Shown piece by piece: positions 29,986 to 39,013 of a stretch of 64,000 nucleotides of DNA. The first letter of the stretch is position 1. Each line of letters starts with the position of its first letter. The stretch is taken from positions 49,600-113,599 of the forward strand of contig NZ_CALMYY010000101.1 of assembly GCF_937873725.1 (NCBI RefSeq). The letters are read 5' to 3'. The position numbers were made by a program, and so were the translations under genes. The DNA is from an uncultured Dietzia sp. (GTDB lineage Bacteria > Actinomycetota > Actinomycetes > Mycobacteriales > Mycobacteriaceae). The notes under the pieces are model-generated. The model was not told the DNA's origin, did not search any database, and was given only the letters and a program-made list of their open reading frames with translations.

Positions 29986-30909
29986 GTGTCAGATATCGAT
30001 CCCACCCTCCGCCCGGCCTGGTGTTCCTTCCAGTCGACCGACGAGCCGCCGGCCGGCACCGCCGCCCACGAGCAGTCGTGGGTGCTGCTGGAGGTCCCCG
30101 GACGCTGGGGCCGCGACATCTTCGACGGTGAGGCGTTGGGTGCGGACCTGTCGCAGCGCCTCGAGCAGCACGTCGCGGCCTGCGGATCCCGCATGCTCTT
30201 CATCCGGCGGCCCGGCAGGGAAGGCCAGCAGCTCGACCGGCACCGCTTCTATCTCTGCGACACCCGCCCCGGCCGGCGGAGCATCCGCACCGGCCGCGTC
30301 GACGGCCCCGCGGACATGCTCGGGCTGGACCTCACGCCCGGCGCGCACGTGGCCGGCACCCGCGAGGTCGCCGCGCCGGTCCCGCTCGTGTGTACCCACG
30401 CCAAGCGCGACCAGTGCTGCGCGGTGCGGGGGCGCCCGGTCGCGGCCGGGCTCGAGGCGCTCGTCGGTGGGCGGCTGGCCGCGCTCGATACCGACGCCGC
30501 GGTGTGGGAGTGCTCCCACACCGGGGGGCACCGCTTCGCCCCGGTACTCCTGCTGCCCGGCACCGGGTACACCTACGGGCCCGCAGAGACGGCGGAGGCG
30601 GCCCGGATCGTCGAGGCCGAGCTGGACGGCCGGGTGGTCACCGACAATCTGCGGGGACGCAGCACGTGGCCGCCGGTCGGGCAGGTGGCGGAGGTCGCCG
30701 TCCGGGACTCCGGCGTCGATGCGGGGATCGACGACCTCGTCGTCGTCCTCGACCCCGTCGACCCGGGCGTGGCCGTGGTCCACCACACCGACGGACGCGC
30801 GTGGCGCGTCGAGGCCGGCACGCGCCCGCTCCCGCCGCGCTCCCAGAGCTGCCGCAAACCGCCCACCGACGCCTCGGCGTGGGTCGTGGAGACCCTCACC
30901 CCGCTCTGA
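29986..30909 (+). CDS. Sucrase/ferredoxin-like family protein
   Basis: A 307-residue member of the Suc_Fer-like (thioredoxin-fold ferredoxin) family. The C-terminal half has VCTHAKRDQCCAVRGRPVA and WECSHTGGHRFAPVLLLPG; these cysteines are where related proteins bind a 2Fe-2S cluster. The N-terminal half has PAWCSFQSTDEPPAGTA and WVLLEVPGRWG. Redox role likely, partner unknown. GTG 29986 is preferred because the protein then starts just before the conserved domain. It runs in the same direction as dnaE2, 33 bp before it. Confidence 0.83.
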   Translation: MSDIDPTLRPAWCSFQSTDEPPAGTAAHEQSWVLLEVPGRWGRDIFDGEALGADLSQRLEQHVAACGSRMLFIRRPGREGQQLDRHRFYLCDTRPGRRSIRTGRVDGPADMLGLDLTPGAHVAGTREVAAPVPLVCTHAKRDQCCAVRGRPVAAGLEALVGGRLAALDTDAAVWECSHTGGHRFAPVLLLPGTGYTYGPAETAEAARIVEAELDGRVVTDNLRGRSTWPPVGQVAEVAVRDSGVDAGIDDLVVVLDPVDPGVAVVHHTDGRAWRVEAGTRPLPPRSQSCRKPPTDASAWVVETLTPL

Positions 30910-30942
30910 CCGTCCCCACCGGCACCGGGCGGGTGGGTCCCG

Positions 30943-33900
30943 GTGAACTGGTACCACGGACCCGGGACCTGGTCGGAGCTCGAGCGCGTCCTGTCCGGGC
31001 GGCCCGGCCCGCGCGGGCCGGAGAACCCGCATCCCGGTGACGGCAGCGACGCCCCCGCCTGGTCGCGGAAGCGGGGTGGGTACACGCCGCCGGAGCGGCC
31101 CCGGACGCCGGGGCGCGTGCCCTACGCGGAGTTGCACGCCCACACCGCCTTCAGCTTCCTCGACGGCGCCTCCTCCCCCGAGGCCATGGCGGAAGCCGCC
31201 GCGGAGCTGGGGCTCACGGCGCTCGCGATCACCGACCACGACGGGCTGTACGGGGTCGTCCGCTTCGCCGAGGCGGCCGCCGAGCTCGGGCTGGATACGG
31301 TGTTCGGAGCCGAACTCTCCCTCCAGGGTGGCGAGCACCTGCTGGTCCTGGCCCGCGGCGGGGAGGGGTACCGGCGGCTCTCGCGCGCGATCGCCCGCGC
31401 CCACCTCAGGGGCGGCGCCAAGGGGGAACCGAGATATGAGCTCGCCGAGCTCGCGGAGGCCGCCGGTGGCCACTGGTACGTCCTCACCGGGTGCCGCCGG
31501 GGTCGGGTGCGGCGGGCCCTCGAGCGGAACGGGCCGGGCGCGGCCGGGTTCGACACCGGGGGTGCCCGCGCGGCGCTGGCCCAGCTCGTCGCGCTGTTCG
31601 GTCGGGACAGGGTGGTCGTGGAGCTCACCTGCCACGGAGTCCCCGAGGACACCGAGCGGTGCGATGCGCTGGCCGCGCTCGCCGCGGAGTCGGGGCTGCC
31701 CGTCGTGGCCACCACCGCCGCGCACTGCGCGGGGCCGGAGGATGCGCGTCTGGCCTCCGTCATGGCGGCGCTCGGGGCGCGCAACGCCCTGGAGACCCAC
31801 GCCGCGCACCTGCCCGCGGCCGGCGGGGCGCACCTGCGCTCGGGGGAGGAGATGGCGGAGCTGTTCGACCGCTGGCCCGACGCCGTCGCCGGGGCCGCCA
31901 GGCTGGGCGGGGAGTGCGCGTTCGACCTGAGGCTCATCGCCCCCGAGCTGCCGCCGTTCGACGTCCCCGACGGGTACACCGAGGACACCAGGCTCGCCGA
32001 GCTCACCTACGCCGGGGCCGGACGACGCTACGGGACGCGCGAGGAGGCGCCGGAGGCGTACGCCCAGATCGACCGCGAGCTGCGGGTGGTCGCCGACCTG
32101 GGCTTTCCCGGGTACTTCCTCGTGGTCCACGACATCGTGGAGTTCTGCCGTCGGGAGGGCATCCTCTGCCAGGGCAGGGGCTCGGCCGCCAACTCGGCGG
32201 TCTGTTACTCCCTGGGGATCACCAATGTCGACCCGGTGGGCGCGCACCTGCTGTTCGAGCGGTTCCTGTCCCCGGAACGCGACGGCCCGCCCGACATCGA
32301 CGTGGACATCGAGTCCGGCCGCCGGGAGGAGGCCATCCAGTACGTCTACGCCCGCTACGGGCGGGACCACGCCGCGCAGGTGGCCAACGTCATCACCTAC
32401 CGGGGGCGGTCGGCGGTGCGCGACGTCGCCCGCGCGCTGGGCTACTCCACCGGGCAGCAGGACGCGTGGTCCAAGAGCGTCGACCGGTGGTCGGGACTGA
32501 AGAACAACGAGCGCGAGGCCACCGAACACGCCGTCCCGCCCGACGTCCTCGCGCTGGCCCGGCGGCTCGTCGGTCTGCCCCGGCACCTGGGCATCCACTC
32601 CGGGGGCATGGTGATCTGCGACCGACCGGTGGCCGACGTGGTGCCCGTCGAGTGGGCGCGCATGCCCGGGCGGACCGTCCTGCAGTGGGACAAGGACGAC
32701 TGCGCGGCGGTCGGGCTGGTCAAGTTCGACCTGCTGGGACTCGGCATGCTCACCGCGCTGCACCACGCCATCGACCTCGCGGCCGAGCACAAGGACCTCG
32801 AGGTGGACCTGGCCAGGCTGGACCTGGCGGACCCGGCGATCTACGACATGCTGTGCCGGGGCGACTCGGTGGGCGTGTTCCAGGTGGAGTCCCGTGCGCA
32901 GATGGCCACCCTGCCCAGGCTGCGGCCGCGGACGTTCTACGACCTGGTGGTGGAGGTGGCCCTCATCCGGCCCGGCCCCATCCAGGGCGGGTCCGTGCAC
33001 CCCTACATCCGTCGTCGCAACGGGCGGGAGAAGGTGGTGTTCGACCACCCCGCGCTCGAGACGGCCCTGGGAAGGACGCTGGGCATCCCGCTGTTCCAGG
33101 AGCAGCTCATGCAGATCGCCACCGAGATCGCGGGGTTCTCCGGTGCCGAGGCCGACCAGCTCCGCCGGGCGATGGGGGCCAAGCGCTCGCCCGAGAAGAT
33201 GTCGCGGCTGCGGGAGCGGTTCTTCTCGGGGATGCGGGAACTCCACGGCATCGGCACGAGCCCGCCCGGGACGCCGGAGACGGGCCCGGAGGTGGGGGAG
33301 CGGATCTGGGAGAAGATGTGCGCCTTCGCCAACTACGGCTTCCCCGAGAGCCACTCCCAGTCCTTCGCGGCGATCGTCTACTACTCGGCGTGGTTCAAGT
33401 GCCACCACCCGGCGATCTTCTGCGCGGCCCTGCTGCGCAGCCAACCGATGGGCTTCTACTCGCCGCAGTCGCTCGTGGCCGACGCCCGACGCCACGGCGT
33501 CACCGTGCACCGGCCGTGCGTCAACCGTTCCCTCGGCGGGGCCACCTGCGAGAACCGGGGCACCGAGGTGCGGATCGGCCTGGAGTCCGTGCGGGCGATC
33601 GGCGCGGATCTGGCCACGGCGATCGCGGACGAACGCGACACCCACGGACCCTTCACCTCTGCCGGTGACCTCTCCGGACGCACCGGGCTGACCGTCCGGC
33701 AGATGGAGGCGCTCGCCACGGCCGGGGCGCTCGACTGTCTCGGCACGGGCGGCCGGCGGGGGGCCCTGTGGTCGGCGGCCACCGCGGCCCGCGAGAAGCC
33801 CGGCATGCTGCCCGGACTCAGCCAGGTCGACGCCCCGGCGCTCCCGGGCATGAGCGTCCTCGAGCTCACCTCCGCGGACCTCGCGGCCACCGGCATCAGC

Positions 33901-34266
33901 CCGGAGGAGTACCCGACCGTCCACGCGCGGCCGTGGCTCGACTCCCGCGGCGTGTGCACCACCGCCGGGCTCGCCCACGTCCCCGACGGCAGCCGCGTGG
34001 AGGTCGCCGGGGCGGTCACCCATCGGCAGCGGCCCGCCACCGCGGAGGGCGTGACCTTCCTCAGCCTCGAGGACGAGACCGGGATGACGAACATCGTGTG
34101 CTCGGTCGGGCTGTGGGCGCGCTACCGGCCGATCGTCTCCTCGGCCCCCGCGCTCGTCGTCCGGGGGACCGTGGAGAACCGGTCGGGCGCGGTCAGCGTG
34201 GTGGCGGACAAGATCGAACGGCTCCACCTGGGCATGGCGATCGGGCGCAGCCGTGACTTCCGGTGA
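30943..34266 (+). CDS. dnaE2: Error-prone DNA polymerase DnaE2
   Basis: A 1107-residue C-family polymerase of the DnaE2 (ImuC) branch, the catalytic subunit of the SOS mutasome with ImuA' and ImuB. The PHP domain begins PYAELHAHTAFSFLDGASSP near residue 64. The polymerase active site carries GRGSAANSAVCYSLGIT and PDIDVDIES (the catalytic Asp pair), then GVFQVESRAQM and FANYGFPESHSQSFA. An OB domain near residue 1000 (GVTFLSLEDETGMTNIV) follows. Length suits DnaE2. It starts at GTG 30943. No SOS box is seen directly upstream, so expression may depend on read-through or on a promoter within the preceding gene. Confidence 0.95.
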   Translation: MNWYHGPGTWSELERVLSGRPGPRGPENPHPGDGSDAPAWSRKRGGYTPPERPRTPGRVPYAELHAHTAFSFLDGASSPEAMAEAAAELGLTALAITDHDGLYGVVRFAEAAAELGLDTVFGAELSLQGGEHLLVLARGGEGYRRLSRAIARAHLRGGAKGEPRYELAELAEAAGGHWYVLTGCRRGRVRRALERNGPGAAGFDTGGARAALAQLVALFGRDRVVVELTCHGVPEDTERCDALAALAAESGLPVVATTAAHCAGPEDARLASVMAALGARNALETHAAHLPAAGGAHLRSGEEMAELFDRWPDAVAGAARLGGECAFDLRLIAPELPPFDVPDGYTEDTRLAELTYAGAGRRYGTREEAPEAYAQIDRELRVVADLGFPGYFLVVHDIVEFCRREGILCQGRGSAANSAVCYSLGITNVDPVGAHLLFERFLSPERDGPPDIDVDIESGRREEAIQYVYARYGRDHAAQVANVITYRGRSAVRDVARALGYSTGQQDAWSKSVDRWSGLKNNEREATEHAVPPDVLALARRLVGLPRHLGIHSGGMVICDRPVADVVPVEWARMPGRTVLQWDKDDCAAVGLVKFDLLGLGMLTALHHAIDLAAEHKDLEVDLARLDLADPAIYDMLCRGDSVGVFQVESRAQMATLPRLRPRTFYDLVVEVALIRPGPIQGGSVHPYIRRRNGREKVVFDHPALETALGRTLGIPLFQEQLMQIATEIAGFSGAEADQLRRAMGAKRSPEKMSRLRERFFSGMRELHGIGTSPPGTPETGPEVGERIWEKMCAFANYGFPESHSQSFAAIVYYSAWFKCHHPAIFCAALLRSQPMGFYSPQSLVADARRHGVTVHRPCVNRSLGGATCENRGTEVRIGLESVRAIGADLATAIADERDTHGPFTSAGDLSGRTGLTVRQMEALATAGALDCLGTGGRRGALWSAATAAREKPGMLPGLSQVDAPALPGMSVLELTSADLAATGISPEEYPTVHARPWLDSRGVCTTAGLAHVPDGSRVEVAGAVTHRQRPATAEGVTFLSLEDETGMTNIVCSVGLWARYRPIVSSAPALVVRGTVENRSGAVSVVADKIERLHLGMAIGRSRDFR

Positions 34267-34270
34267 CCGC

Positions 34271-34308
34271 CGCCCGCCCCCACGACGAGCGCCCGCCCCC
34301 ACGACGGG
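34271..34308. repeat. Tandem 19-bp direct repeat between dnaE2 and the ECF S-component gene
   Basis: CGCCCGCCCCCACGACGAG (34271-34289) and the same with a final GGG (34290-34308), one mismatch. GCCCG and CGGGC within the second copy could form a small terminator hairpin between these convergent genes. Confidence 0.8.
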
Positions 34309-34310
34309 CG

Positions 34311-35105
34311 TCAGTCCCCGTCCCCGAACCGCGCGGGCACCCCGAAGGCGGCCCGGCGGGAGGCGCGCCGGAGCGCGCCGAGCACCGCCGTGGCGGTCAC
34401 CGCGATGAGGATCCCGGTGAACACCGCGCGGCCCAGATCCCATCCCATCGAGGTGGAGAGGGTGAACAGGACGAAGCGGTGGAGGTTCTCCGCGACGGGG
34501 GCTCCGGCGACGAAGGACACGGCGGTGTCCGGACCGATCGTGAACGGCCAGAACGACAGGTTCATGAGGAACCCGTAGCCGAACGCCGCCACCGCTCCGT
34601 ACATCACGAGGAGCAGCACCTCGGCGCGCCCGCGGACGCGGGGGAGCAGGCCCGCGCCGAGCCCGACCCAGGACGCGGCGAGCATCTGGAACGGCAGCCA
34701 CGGTCCGACCCCGCCGGTGAGCAACGCCGAGGCGAACAGGGTGGTCGAACCGAGGACGAATCCGAAGGCGGGGCCGAACACGCGCCCGCCGAGGATGAGG
34801 ACGAAGAAGACGGACTCGAAGCCGGCCGTGCCCGCACCGAGAGGGCGGACCGCGGCCCCCACCGCGGTGAGGACGCCGAGCATCGCCACCGCCTTGACGT
34901 CGAGCCCGCCCTCGGCGATCTCGGCGAGCACCACCGCGATGAGCAGCGGCAGGCAGAGGGCGAAGAACAGGGGAGCCGCGGCGTCGCCGGAGAAGGTGGA
35001 CCCCGGCCCGACGAGCAGCGGCCAGAGGAACATCGCCAACCCGGTCAGCGCGACCAGGACCAACGCGACGACCGACCGGGGGCGAAGCGGCACGACGGGC
35101 CTCAT
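34311..35105 (-). CDS. ECF transporter S component (substrate-binding membrane subunit, probably for cobalamin)
   Basis: A 264-residue integral membrane protein with about six helices (VVALVLVALTGLAMFLWPLL, FFALCLPLLIAVVLAEIA, VKAVAMLGVLTAVGAAVRPLG, GTTLFASALLTGGVGPWLPF-like). The LGGRVFGPAFGFVLGSTTLFASALLTGGVGPWLPF region (read in pieces) with FQMLAASWVGLGAGLLP is typical of ECF S components. It is the last gene of a five-gene overlapping operon with T and ATPase components, so it is a dedicated (group I style) system. Specificity for vitamin B12 is inferred from the upstream cobalamin riboswitch and the transcobalamin-like neighbours, not from the protein itself. Its ATG overlaps the ATPase stop (ATGA). 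Confidence 0.85.
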   Translation of the reverse strand: MRPVVPLRPRSVVALVLVALTGLAMFLWPLLVGPGSTFSGDAAAPLFFALCLPLLIAVVLAEIAEGGLDVKAVAMLGVLTAVGAAVRPLGAGTAGFESVFFVLILGGRVFGPAFGFVLGSTTLFASALLTGGVGPWLPFQMLAASWVGLGAGLLPRVRGRAEVLLLVMYGAVAAFGYGFLMNLSFWPFTIGPDTAVSFVAGAPVAENLHRFVLFTLSTSMGWDLGRAVFTGILIAVTATAVLGALRRASRRAAFGVPARFGDGD

Positions 35106-36832
35106 CGCGGACCGCCGGGGAGCGCCGCCTCGACGTCGGCGAGGGTGAGCCACCGGCTGTCGTCCTCCACCCCCGAGGTGATCTTGGCCACCTGGGGAGC
35201 GTAGGCGGGGGAGCCCGCGAGGATGTCCGTGGCGGGACCGTCGGCGACGATCTCGCCCGCGGCCATGACGAGCACCCGGTCCGCGCACGACGCCGCGAAC
35301 TCCACGTCGTGGGTGGCCACCACGACGCAGTGGCCGGTCGCGGCCAGGTGCCGGAGGGCCGAGGACAACGCGGCCTTGGCGGTGTAGTCCAGGCCCCGGG
35401 TGGGCTCGTCGAGGAGGATCACCCCGGGCCGCGCGGTGAGCTGGATCGCCAGCACGAGGGACAGCCGCTGGCCCTCCGAGAGGTCGCGCGGATGGAGCTC
35501 GTCCGGCACCCCCGGGGCGAGGGTGTCCAGGGTCCGCCGGGTGGTCCCCGGGTCGGAGCCGGTCTCGGCGTCGGAGGCGGCGAGCTCCCGGGCGACCGTC
35601 GGGTGGCACAGCAGGTCGGACGGCGACTGAGGGACCAGCCCGACGAGGCGGCGGCGCGTCGGCGCCGGGAGATCACGCGGGTCGGTGGCCCCGGGATCGC
35701 CACCGGGCACCCGCACCCGCCCTCCCGTCCGCCGCCCCGTGCCCTGCAGCGCCCACAGGAGCGTGGACTTGCCGCAGCCGTTGCGTCCCATGAGGGCGCA
35801 GACCCGGCCGGGGTCCAGGCTGAGGTCGACGCGGTCGACGGCGCGCACCTCGCCGAAGTCGACGACGATCCCGTCGGCGCGCAGGGCCGGTGTGCCGGAG
35901 CACCCGCGGCCGGCTCCGGCTCGGGCTCCGGACCCGCTCGGAGCGGGCTCCTCGGAGTCGAAGAGCTCCCGGCGCAGGCCGGTCCCGACTCGGCGGGCGT
36001 CGCGGATGGACAGCGGCAGCGGACTCCATCCGGCCCACCGACCCAGTTGGACCACGGGTGGGGCCACATCGCTCGAGCTCATCACGGTACGGGGATCACC
36101 CACGAGGACCCGGCCGTCCGGGCCGACATGGGCGATCCGGTCGACGTACTGCAGGACGCGCTCGATTCGGTGCTCGGCGATCACCACGGTCACGCCGAGG
36201 TCGTGGGCGAGCCGGGTGACCGTGGACAGGACGTCCTCCGCGCCGTTGGGGTCCAGGGCGGATGTCGGTTCGTCGAGCACGACGAGGCCGGGCCGCGTGG
36301 TGAGGACGGCACCGAGCGCGACGCGCTGCTGCTGGCCACCCGAGAGTTCGGCGAGCGGGACGTCGCGCAGTTCGGCGATGCCGAGCAGGTCGAGGGTCTC
36401 CTCGACCCGCTTGCGCATGAGGGCGCGGCCGAGTCCCAGCTGCTCCATCCCGTAGGCGAGTTCCTCCTCGACGGTGTCGGTGACGAACCCCGAGATCGGG
36501 TCCTGCCCCACCACCCCCACCACGTCGGCCAGCGTGCGGGGCGGATGGGCGCGGGTGTCCCGGCCGAGCACCCGGACGGTCCCGGACAGGCGGCCGCCCG
36601 TGAAGTGCGGGACCGCCCCGGTCATCGCCCCCAGCAGGGTCGACTTGCCGACCCCGGTGCGGCCGATCACGAGCAGGATCTCGCCCTCGTCGAGGCTGAG
36701 GCGGACGTCGCGCAGGACGGGTGGGATGAGCCTGCCGTCGTGCTCGTACTCGACGGTGACCCGGTCCAGCTCGAGGACGGGGTCGGTCGACCACGGGGTC
36801 CGGCCGGTCCGGAATGAGGGGGCGTCAGACAC
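35102..36832 (-). CDS. ECF transporter ATP-binding protein, fused A and A' ATPases
   Basis: A 576-residue fusion of two ABC ATPase domains, the EcfA/EcfA' pair. The first has Walker A GRTGVGKSTLL, signature LSGGQQQR and Walker B LVVLDEPTSALD with switch His in IAEHR. The second (from about residue 340) has Walker A GRNGCGKSTLL, a degenerate signature LSEGQRLSL, Walker B VILLDEPTRGLD and switch His in ATHD. It powers uptake with the T and S components. It starts at GTG 36832, overlapping the T-component gene by 8 nt, and ends overlapping the S gene. Confidence 0.92.
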   Translation of the reverse strand: MSDAPSFRTGRTPWSTDPVLELDRVTVEYEHDGRLIPPVLRDVRLSLDEGEILLVIGRTGVGKSTLLGAMTGAVPHFTGGRLSGTVRVLGRDTRAHPPRTLADVVGVVGQDPISGFVTDTVEEELAYGMEQLGLGRALMRKRVEETLDLLGIAELRDVPLAELSGGQQQRVALGAVLTTRPGLVVLDEPTSALDPNGAEDVLSTVTRLAHDLGVTVVIAEHRIERVLQYVDRIAHVGPDGRVLVGDPRTVMSSSDVAPPVVQLGRWAGWSPLPLSIRDARRVGTGLRRELFDSEEPAPSGSGARAGAGRGCSGTPALRADGIVVDFGEVRAVDRVDLSLDPGRVCALMGRNGCGKSTLLWALQGTGRRTGGRVRVPGGDPGATDPRDLPAPTRRRLVGLVPQSPSDLLCHPTVARELAASDAETGSDPGTTRRTLDTLAPGVPDELHPRDLSEGQRLSLVLAIQLTARPGVILLDEPTRGLDYTAKAALSSALRHLAATGHCVVVATHDVEFAASCADRVLVMAAGEIVADGPATDILAGSPAYAPQVAKITSGVEDDSRWLTLADVEAALPGGPR

Positions 36833-37991
36833 GGTGGGCCTCCTGGCGTTTGGGGGCCCCGCGCGACGGTCGCCTCGAGGCGGTCGGCGGGGGGGGCGGA
36901 GTGAGTAATCCCGGGAGCGCGGCCACGCCGAGACCGGCCAGGACGAGGACCGGCACCCCGGGTGCCGCCAGCGGGTACAGCGGCACGGACAGCGAGGAGG
37001 GATCGAGGTGAGCGGCCACGGCGGTGGCGGCGAGGGCCACCGCCCCGCAGGCGACCGTGACCCACTCGGGCCGGGCCCACGGGTCGCGCCGGTAGGTCGT
37101 GACGGTACGGCGGCGACCGGCCAGCGCGAGCCCCCCGGCGGCGGCGGCGAGTCCGGCACACAGGAGCGGGATCCCCACCTCGGCGGGCAGGGTCCCGTCG
37201 AGGACCACGTAGGTCCCCACGCAGGCGCCGCACAGCCCGGTGAGGGTGAGCGCCGCGGTGAGACGGCGTTCGGCGGCGGGCGTCCGGGCGCGGCGCCCGT
37301 AGCCGCGGGCATCCATGGAGGCGGCCAGTCGGAGCGAACGGTCGAGGGTGTCCTGAAGGACGGGAAGGGCGGTGCGCCCGAACGCGCGGGGGCCCCGCGC
37401 CGGTTCCCCGCGCAGCGCCCGGGCGTGGCGGACCCGGAACACCGACTCGACCAGCTGCGGCGCGACCGACACGGCGATGACCAGGGCGGTACCGACCTCG
37501 CCGAGGGCCGACGGGAGGGACCGGACGAGGCGGCGCGGGTTGGCCAGGGAGTTGGCCGCACCGACCGCCACGAGAATGACGGCGAGACGGGCCCCCGCGA
37601 GAGCCGCCCCGACCAGCCCCTCGAGCATGACGGGCCCGAGGACCGTGATCCCCGCCGCCCAGTCCGGGAGCTCGACCTCGGGCAGCGGGAGGACCAGGAT
37701 CTCCCCGGTCTTGAGTCCCACCAGGACGTGCATGACCACGCGGATGGCGATCACGACGCCGGCCAGGACCAGATAGAGCCGAAACGCCCGCGCCCACGGG
37801 GTGTCGAGGCGGCGGGCCGCCACCACGTAGCCGAGCACCGCGACGATCGTCGCCAGGACGACGGGGTTGGTGGTCATCCCGGCGATCCCGGCCAGGGACA
37901 GAGCCCAGATCCACCAGGCCCAGGGGTGGAGCGCCCGGCGCCGCGAGGTGCGGTGCCGGGCGCCCACGATCCCCGACGGGGTCGCGTTCAC
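36825..37991 (-). CDS. ECF transporter T component (EcfT/CbiQ family)
   Basis: A 388-residue membrane coupling subunit. Early helices are WAWWIWALSLAGIAGMTTN and VVLATIVAVLGYVVAARRL. The two cytosolic coupling-helix motifs that contact the ATPases appear as RHARALRG (near residue 210) and MDARGYGRR (near 240), matching the Ala-Arg-Gly type signatures. It is longer than usual EcfT (about 250-270) because of extra C-terminal helices (from about 260) and a Pro-rich tail. GTG 37991 overlaps the DUF4430 gene stop (GTGA). Confidence 0.88.
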   Translation of the reverse strand: MNATPSGIVGARHRTSRRRALHPWAWWIWALSLAGIAGMTTNPVVLATIVAVLGYVVAARRLDTPWARAFRLYLVLAGVVIAIRVVMHVLVGLKTGEILVLPLPEVELPDWAAGITVLGPVMLEGLVGAALAGARLAVILVAVGAANSLANPRRLVRSLPSALGEVGTALVIAVSVAPQLVESVFRVRHARALRGEPARGPRAFGRTALPVLQDTLDRSLRLAASMDARGYGRRARTPAAERRLTAALTLTGLCGACVGTYVVLDGTLPAEVGIPLLCAGLAAAAGGLALAGRRRTVTTYRRDPWARPEWVTVACGAVALAATAVAAHLDPSSLSVPLYPLAAPGVPVLVLAGLGVAALPGLLTPPPPPTASRRPSRGAPKRQEAHRV

Positions 37992-39013
37992 TGCCGGGAT
38001 CGGCGTGCCGCCACCGCGCCGGCCGCGACCAGCGCCGCCAGGAACCCGGCCGCACCCACGTACGGCCACGGGGAGATCCCGCCGCCGTCCGCGTTCTGCG
38101 CGAGGACCTCCTGGCCGACGGTGTCGGTCCCCGCGCCGGGGGCGGCGGCGAGCGCGTCCCCGCCGGGGGCGCCGCTCTCGTCGGTGACCTCGGCGGCGTC
38201 CGGGGCGGCGGGCAGGTCCGCGGGGACCGGCGTGTCCGGGCCGGCCGGTTGGCCCGGACGGGCAGGTTCGGCCGGGCCGGCCCGGGACCCCGCGTCGGCG
38301 ACCGGCGGCGCGCCGGTGCCCGCGTCGTCGGGGGGAGAGGCCGCGGCCCCGGCGTCCGGTCCTGCCGGCGCGCCTGCGAACCCGGCCCCGGGTCCGGGAC
38401 CGGCCGGGGGGCCGGCGTCCACCGCCGTCGGGGCCGGCGGCCGTGTCGTCGCCCTGGTGACCTGGTTGCCGCCGGACGGCGTGGTGGTCCGCGGCGGCGT
38501 CGACGAGCTGGACGGCCTCGTCGTGGCGACCTGGGTCCTCGGTGCGGTGGGAACGGACCCGGGACGGGCGCCGTCGCCGAACGCCCACCCCTCGACCGTG
38601 CCGGCGGCCGCCGTGCGTGCGGAGGCCCCGAGGGTGCTGTACTGCCAGGTCCCCCCGAGTGGGGCGTGATAATAGGCCCAGTACGAGTCGGCCGGGGGGG
38701 TCGTCACGCACGGGTCGGACGCCGGTGTGCCGTTGATGCGGCAGATGAACCCGGGCTGGGTCTGCACCATCGTCACGGAGAAGCCGGCACGCCGGAGGGT
38801 CGTCAGACCGTCCAGGCCCGCCGGCGCGCAACCCGTGCCCTGACCGGCCACGACCACCGTCACCTCGGTCACCGCGCAGGGGGTGGCCTGCGCCCGCGCC
38901 TGAGGCGCCGGGGCGACCACCCCGCAGAGGACCGCCACGGCGCCCGCCGCGAGCGCGGCGACGGGGACCTGTGAGAGGCGACGACGACGAGCGCCGCCAC
39001 TGCTGACCGTCAT
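37988..39013 (-). CDS. Membrane-anchored DUF4430 (transcobalamin C-terminal-like) protein
   Basis: A 341-residue predicted surface protein. An N-terminal signal peptide (SQVPVAALAAGAVAVLCGVV, cleaved near APQARAQA) leads to a domain at about residues 45-150 with the DUF4430 pattern: GLDGLTTLRRAGFSVTMVQT, GFICRINGTPASDPC, SYWAYYHAPLGGTWQYS and GTVEGWAFGDG. DUF4430 is the fold of the C-terminal half of animal intrinsic factor and transcobalamin. A long Pro/Ala/Gly-rich stalk (about 150-310) ends in one membrane helix (YVGAAGFLAALVAAGAVAA) and RRSRQ, so the domain is tethered outside the membrane. Its ATG overlaps the barrel gene stop (TGATG). I infer it helps capture vitamin B12 and hand it to the ECF transporter. 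Confidence 0.85.
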   Translation of the reverse strand: MTVSSGGARRRRLSQVPVAALAAGAVAVLCGVVAPAPQARAQATPCAVTEVTVVVAGQGTGCAPAGLDGLTTLRRAGFSVTMVQTQPGFICRINGTPASDPCVTTPPADSYWAYYHAPLGGTWQYSTLGASARTAAAGTVEGWAFGDGARPGSVPTAPRTQVATTRPSSSSTPPRTTTPSGGNQVTRATTRPPAPTAVDAGPPAGPGPGAGFAGAPAGPDAGAAASPPDDAGTGAPPVADAGSRAGPAEPARPGQPAGPDTPVPADLPAAPDAAEVTDESGAPGGDALAAAPGAGTDTVGQEVLAQNADGGGISPWPYVGAAGFLAALVAAGAVAARRSRQ

